In this document: positions 59,971 to 64,000 of the stretch, one piece after another
Layout: each line of letters opens with the position of its first letter
Position numbering within the stretch: position 1 is the stretch's first letter
NCBI GenBank assembly: GCA_007922195.1
Contig: ML681963.1
Coordinates: 135,648,173-135,712,172 of the forward strand
DNA length: 64,000 nt
Direction: 5' to 3'
Source of the DNA: Podocnemis expansa
Lineage: Eukaryota > Chordata > Testudines > Podocnemididae
Notes under the pieces: model-generated
The model's input: the letters and a program-made list of their open reading frames with translations, nothing else
Database searches by the model: none
Told to the model about the DNA's origin: nothing
Position numbers and translations under genes: made by a program

Positions 59971-60312
59971 TGCTGCGCCCTGCGCCTATGCTGGCAGTTG
60001 CCCTGCGGTACCTGGTCCAGAGCAGGAGGAGTCTGGGCAATGCAGGGTGGTTGTGAAGTGCTGTGGTGGCACATTGCTGGTGCACATCAGGTTCCTTGAC
60101 CTCCCTGGGCTCCCTGTTGCCACACACAGTATGGAGGATGGTGTGGTCACTCACTTTCTGTAGTAAAGGGGTGGCTGGGAGAGATGGGCACTTCTGCTGT
60201 GGTACACTGTGGGCCAGCTTTCCACAATGCACCACTCCTAGGTTGACCTGGCAGCTGCCAGTGTGGACATGGGCAGTCTCCTGGCATTTTGAGTGTGGAC
60301 ACTCTAAACTGA

Positions 60313-60358
60313 CTTAATAAGGTCTACTTTAAGCCAGCTTAAAGTAGACCTTATTAAG
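60313..60358. repeat. Perfect 22-bp-arm palindrome
   Basis: 60313-60334 and 60337-60358 are exact inverted copies with a 2-base centre. They lie in the right subterminal part of the MITE at 59035-60393. Confidence 0.9.
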
Positions 60359-60454
60359 ATGGCTTAATAATGCCCTGCAGTGTAAACATAGCCATTTATT
60401 ATGACTTCAGACCTATTTTGTTGTCTACATGATAAGTGTCATCTGGTTTATTCA

Positions 60455-60870
60455 TAGACTTTAAGGTCAGAAGGGACCAGTATGATCATCTGGTCTGACC
60501 TCCTGCACAATGCAGGCCACAAAATCCTCATCCACTTACTTCTGTAACAAAACCTGTAACCTATGACTATGTTATTGAAGCAGAAGTCCTCAAATCATGA
60601 TTTAATGACTTTAAAGTATAGGGAATCCACTAACAAGTGAGTCTTGCCCCATGTGACAGAGGAAGGTGAAACCCCCCCACAGTCCTTGCCAATCTGCCCT
60701 GGGGGAAAATTCCTTCCTGACCCCAAATATGGCAGTCAGTTAAAACCCTGAACATGCGGGCAAGTCTCACTAGCCAGACACTCACAAGAAAAAAAATCTC
60801 TGTAATAACACGGAATCTGCCCCATCTAACTCAGAAGTGCTGTGAGGATAAATTCCTTGGTGTATCAGGC
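60455..60870 (-). mobile_element. Old CR1 LINE 3' fragment
   Basis: 'aaggtcagaagggaccagta', 'ctggtctgacctcctgcac' and 'gccctgggggaaaattcctt' are typical of an older CR1 3' region in reverse. No frame remains. Confidence 0.8.
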
Positions 60871-61046
60871 ACTTTTTATGGCAATTAGCACAGTAGAGCC
60901 TAAAAATAAGTTTTTAAATAAATTATTGAAATGCTTCCTTTACCTCAGCCTACCTTATCCCACATTGTCATTCATCTCCTTTTAAGACTAGTTTCGCTGA
61001 AGGATAAATTAATACTAAGCAATTTTTTTTTTAAAATGTGAGCTTA

Positions 61047-61292
61047 GAGCTTGCCTACACTTACAGAACCCAAGCAGTTGTGCCAATGTGGCACTTAGTG
61101 AAGACACTATCTGTGCTGATTGAAGAGCTTTTCCTATAGGCAAAGGTACTCTAATTCCCTGAGAGGTGGTAGCTCCCATAGACATAACACTGTCTAAATG
61201 GGTTGGTATAACTATATTGCTCAGGAGTGTGGACTTTTTACTTCCCTGAGATGTAGTTGTACTGATATAAGCTTCTAGTGTAAACCAAGCCC
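61047..61292. mobile_element. MITE, about 246 bp
   Basis: The ends GAGCTTGCCTACACTTACAG and CTTCTAGTGTAAACCAAGCC are imperfect inverted repeats. TTA precedes the left end. A second copy of the end, 'aggcttggtttacatc', starts directly after at 61293. Confidence 0.55.
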
Positions 61293-61308
61293 TAGGCTTG
61301 GTTTACAT

Positions 61309-61400
61309 CGGTGGTTTTCAACCAGTGTGCCACAGCACATTGATGTGCTGTGAGCACTGTCTAAGTGTGCTACAAAATCTTGTAGAAAGATAAGGAAAAT
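61309..61400. mobile_element. hAT-type element, left end only
   Basis: 'cggtggttttcaaccagtgt' followed by 'gccacagcacattgatgtgc' is a CAGTGGTTCTCAACC-type start. I could not find its right end. Confidence 0.5.
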
Positions 61401-62960
61401 CAACGTGAAACAAACCTTGTTTATTAAAAGACCCCCCCCTTTTTTTTCTTTTAACTCTGGCATGAGTAGCTTTAGCTTTAGTGGGAGCAGGATGTGGGCC
61501 TTAGAGCATGCATAACTATTTGTAAGTAGATTTTTGTTGGAATGAAACCTGAGGACTAACCGGAATTTCAGTGCCTGTTTAAAGTAGTTTAAAAATATGA
61601 GAGGATAACTTTTGTGTGTATGCCCAGGAATTGACAGACATTCATGCAACAAAGAGCCCATCATCATGCTATGCATGCAATTATTTCCACTTTCTTAGAC
61701 AGACAGCCTTTGTATTCAAAAGTTTGCAAAGAAACTTGACCTAGTTTAGTCCTTCATTTTCCACTAAAGAAGATTTTTGTGCCCAGCAAGAGTTTAGTCT
61801 TCCTATTAATTTTTCCACTTGGCACACAGTAAACTTAAATAAAAAAGGTAAACTGTATCTTTATTTTTACAGTAATTTTTGTTGTTTGGTTAGAGATGTC
61901 TGTTGATTCAGTATTCTTTACTCCTGCTTAAAGATACTGCATAGAAAGTCTGCGGGCATCTCACCTCTGTGGACATTTGTTATGACTTCAGAACAAGATT
62001 ATCCTATCCAACGTATGCTGTGTAGTCATTTTTCAGGCAAAATTTCTACTCATGCAAATGAAAGCTCTTTAAACATAGTGTATGGAAGTCCCGATCACCA
62101 CTAAGAGATCTGTAGAATGGAAAGGAAGCTTTCACTTGTTATGTGTACCTGCATATGTGCTCTATTTTCCCAGTTTCTCTTTGAATACGTTGTACATATT
62201 TTTACTTGGAACTGCAAATATAAACTCATTTGGAGGCATGACCATAATGTCCATATCTTACAAAATTTCTAACATCTCCAATCATCCGAATGACTTTGCC
62301 GTGTACAACTTTGGTCAACAGAACTTTATGCATGTTGCAAGCAGTATTGTGTTGATAATTATGGATAAGACACATACCCCAAATCACTTGACTCAGGAAT
62401 TCCAGATTCCTATGCCAATTAAATATTTAATCTGATTGTTTTTTCTTGATTAAATGTCAGATGCTGTCAGCACTTTTTTATACAGATGACTAACATATCC
62501 CCAGTATAATAAACCCAACAAGATGAAGGATGAGAACAGCTGAAATATTTCTTTGGTCTTTGTTTTCTGATGTCTGCTGAGAATGTGCAAAAAAGACAAA
62601 GTATTTCTTTATAAAGAGTTTTCACTATGCCTTACAGGAAAACTTTGTGGACCACTCTGTGCGTAATTTCATATTTTAGACAAGCCTGTGTGCATAGCAA
62701 AAAGCATGTACTCCTGTCTTCAGGGCAGAGAATTGGTTATCAGGATATTTCTAGTTCATATTTCTTTTTGACTATCCATTTACAATTATTTCATATTGGA
62801 AAGTTCAACCAGGAGAAGGAATGATGGGGCTTGTTTAAAAAAAATTAGTTTAACTTGTGTTATCAACACAGACAAATGAGGTAAATATTATAATTTGCAT
62901 TATGCAGCTGTTTATTTTTAATACAATTATCTTAATGAATTCACATTCATAAGTGGCGGG
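61400..62960 (+). other. Intron, nothing recognised
   Basis: A 117-codon + frame at 62082-62435 was checked. It lacks domain motifs, and the stretch has no repeat I can name. Confidence 0.5.
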
Positions 62961-63012
62961 GGGGAGGGGTGCCAGTTTCCCCCAGCCCCTCACAGGCTCT
63001 TTAGCTTGCGGT

Positions 63013-63595
63013 CAATTTCACAAAGGGCCATGTTGCCAACCAGTCCCCCTGCCCTGACTCCCCTGCTGCTCTTGCCGCAGCAGGGGAGGGACTGTGGGGC
63101 ACCTGCGGCCCTGGAGCTGGGTGGCTCCCACTGGGGCAGGGGCTGCAGTGCTGGTTCTGCCCCCTGCCCTGGCCAGCAGAGGCTGCGGGCACCTGCTCTG
63201 GGGCCCCCATTCCCCCAGCCCCTGGCTGCAGGGTCTGTAAGGTGAAACTGACCAGCTCTGCCAGTGCCCCCAGTTGCTCCCCCACCAGGGCTGGGCACAT
63301 GCCGCCTGGGCCAGCCGGGGCTGTGGGCGCCAGCTGTGCCTCAGAGCGGGCGCCTGCAGCCTCTGCCGGCCTGTGCAGCATGCGCCCAGCCCAGGCTGAA
63401 GGCAGAGCTGGCACCGCAGCCCCTGCTCTGGTGGCAGCCACCTAGCTCCAGGGCCGCAAGTGCCCCACAGTCACTCCCCTGCTGCGGCAAGAGCAGCGGG
63501 GGAGTCAGGGCAGGGGGATTCCTGCCCTGGGGGCACTGTTCCCCTGCCTGGCTCTCCAAGGGATTGGTTGGCAACATGGCCCTGCCAGGGAGCCA
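63013..63595. repeat. GC-rich inverted repeat, about 160-bp arms
   Basis: Left arm about 63025-63150 ('cctgccctgactcccctgct', 'gcggccctggagctgggtgg') is the inverted counterpart of 63430-63525 ('ccacctagctccagggccgc', 'agcagcgggggagtcagg'). The outer phrase 'ggccatgttgccaacca' at 63027 pairs with 'tggttggcaacatggcc' near 63565. The long frames here on both strands are due to GC content. Confidence 0.8.
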
Positions 63596-63599
63596 TGTT

Positions 63600-63795
63600 G
63601 CCATACCTCCCATGCTGCCCCTGTCCTGAAGCAAAATAGCATGTCCACGCGTGGCATGTTATTTCGCTTTCAGGGGTCCCTTATTTCGAATTAAAATTTT
63701 TTTATTTCATTTCAAAATAAGGATTTTATTTCTAAATAAGTTATTTTGGAATAACTTATTTCAAAATAACTGGCTACGTGTGAACATAGCCTAAA
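63600..63795. mobile_element. MITE (TTTCGAAA type), right part
   Basis: 'agcaaaatagcatgtccacg' and 'ttatttcgaattaaa' match the right third of the element at 47118-47688. It ends GTGTGAACATAGCC at about 63791, followed by TAA. The GC-rich inverted repeat to its left is probably this copy's core. Confidence 0.7.
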
Positions 63796-63811
63796 AGAGA
63801 TGCTGAAATAT

Positions 63812-64000
63812 AGAGGAGGCAATGTGGCTTAGTAGATAGAGCACTGCACTGGGATTCAGGAGAACTGATTTTTACTTCCAGCTCTCTGACTGGCCTGCTG
63901 TGTGTCTTTGGGCAAGTTACTTCCTCTCTCTCTACCTCATTTCCCCATTAGTTAAATGTAGATAACAGTACTGGCCTTCTTTGTAAAGCACTTTGAGAGC
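63812..64000 (+). mobile_element. MIR-type SINE
   Basis: 'tagtagatagagcactgcac' is the tRNA-derived B-box side, 'tgggcaagttacttcctctc' is the conserved core, and 'gtaaagcactttgagagc' is the LINE-like tail. This order is that of MIR/CORE-SINEs. It is cut by the window end. Confidence 0.88.

Larger units (their letters stand above)
59035..60393. mobile_element. Long MITE built of AAGTTGACTT words, with insertion
   Basis: The left end ACGTCTACACTGTGGC and right end GCCCTGCAGTGTAAACATAG resemble 24419-24769. AAGTCAACTT words occur at 59055-59205. The interior contains a C/T-rich diverged tandem repeat (59310-59600, phrase 'cagcctgacccc') and a Penelope fragment (59608-59970). A perfect palindrome is at 60313-60358. 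Confidence 0.65.

Noticed and set aside
62082..62435. A 117-codon + frame
   Set aside because: No domain motif, no splice-supported link to the host gene, and ordinary intronic composition.
63001..63629. Frames of 79-146 codons on both strands
   Set aside because: GC-rich inverted repeat; the frames mirror each other across the two arms.

Overview
This window is vertebrate genomic DNA, most likely from a turtle (a crocodilian is the alternative). It has short cysteine-rich exons in large introns filled with CR1 LINEs of at least two ages, Penelope-like retroelements, hAT-type and 3-bp-target (PIF/Harbinger-type) non-autonomous DNA transposons, and a MIR-type SINE. There are no operons, CRISPR arrays or prokaryotic genes. 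A 400-base run of N at 253-652 is an assembly gap.

The one host gene runs on the + strand. Fifteen internal exons between 1578 and 52004 were placed by hand from splice sites, reading phase and protein continuity. Every acceptor ends in AG, every donor starts with GT, and the reading phase closes at all 14 junctions. The predicted protein reads: end of a von Willebrand type D (VWD) domain, C8, TIL, a VWC-like knuckle, a second complete VWD, C8, TIL, a VWC-like knuckle, and the start of another TIL-like module. This matches the secreted gel-forming otogelin/mucin/VWF superfamily. From remembered family sequence I place it as otogelin (OTOG), with the paralogue OTOGL as the main alternative. 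The start codon, signal peptide, 5' exons and 3' exons lie outside the window. The last ~12 kb appears to be one intron.

Layout: 1-1577 is upstream intron with a palindromic MITE, the gap and Penelope ends. 1578-8242 holds exons 1-6 (VWD end, C8, TIL, VWC-like). 8243-12785 carries a GC-rich repeat, a Penelope relic and a TTA-flanked MITE. 12786-31858 holds the second VWD, split by a 16.1-kb intron with an old CR1 interrupted by a 3.6-kb younger CR1, Penelope copies and a hAT element. A young 5'-truncated Penelope with a 439-codon open frame lies in the next intron. 31859-40962 has exons 10-12, a CR1 fragment and a 1.44-kb hAT element. 40963-52004 has exons 13-15, a Penelope copy split by a hAT element carrying a minisatellite, and several MITEs. 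52005-64000 is repeat-rich and apparently non-coding.

The most interesting non-genic signal is the terminal repeat of the Penelope elements. On the element sense strand it carries the parts of a minimal hammerhead ribozyme, and several copies sit head-to-head as long palindromes. A second signal is a group of MITEs that share terminal repeats but have interiors built from different short palindromic words. I found no convincing wholly new system.
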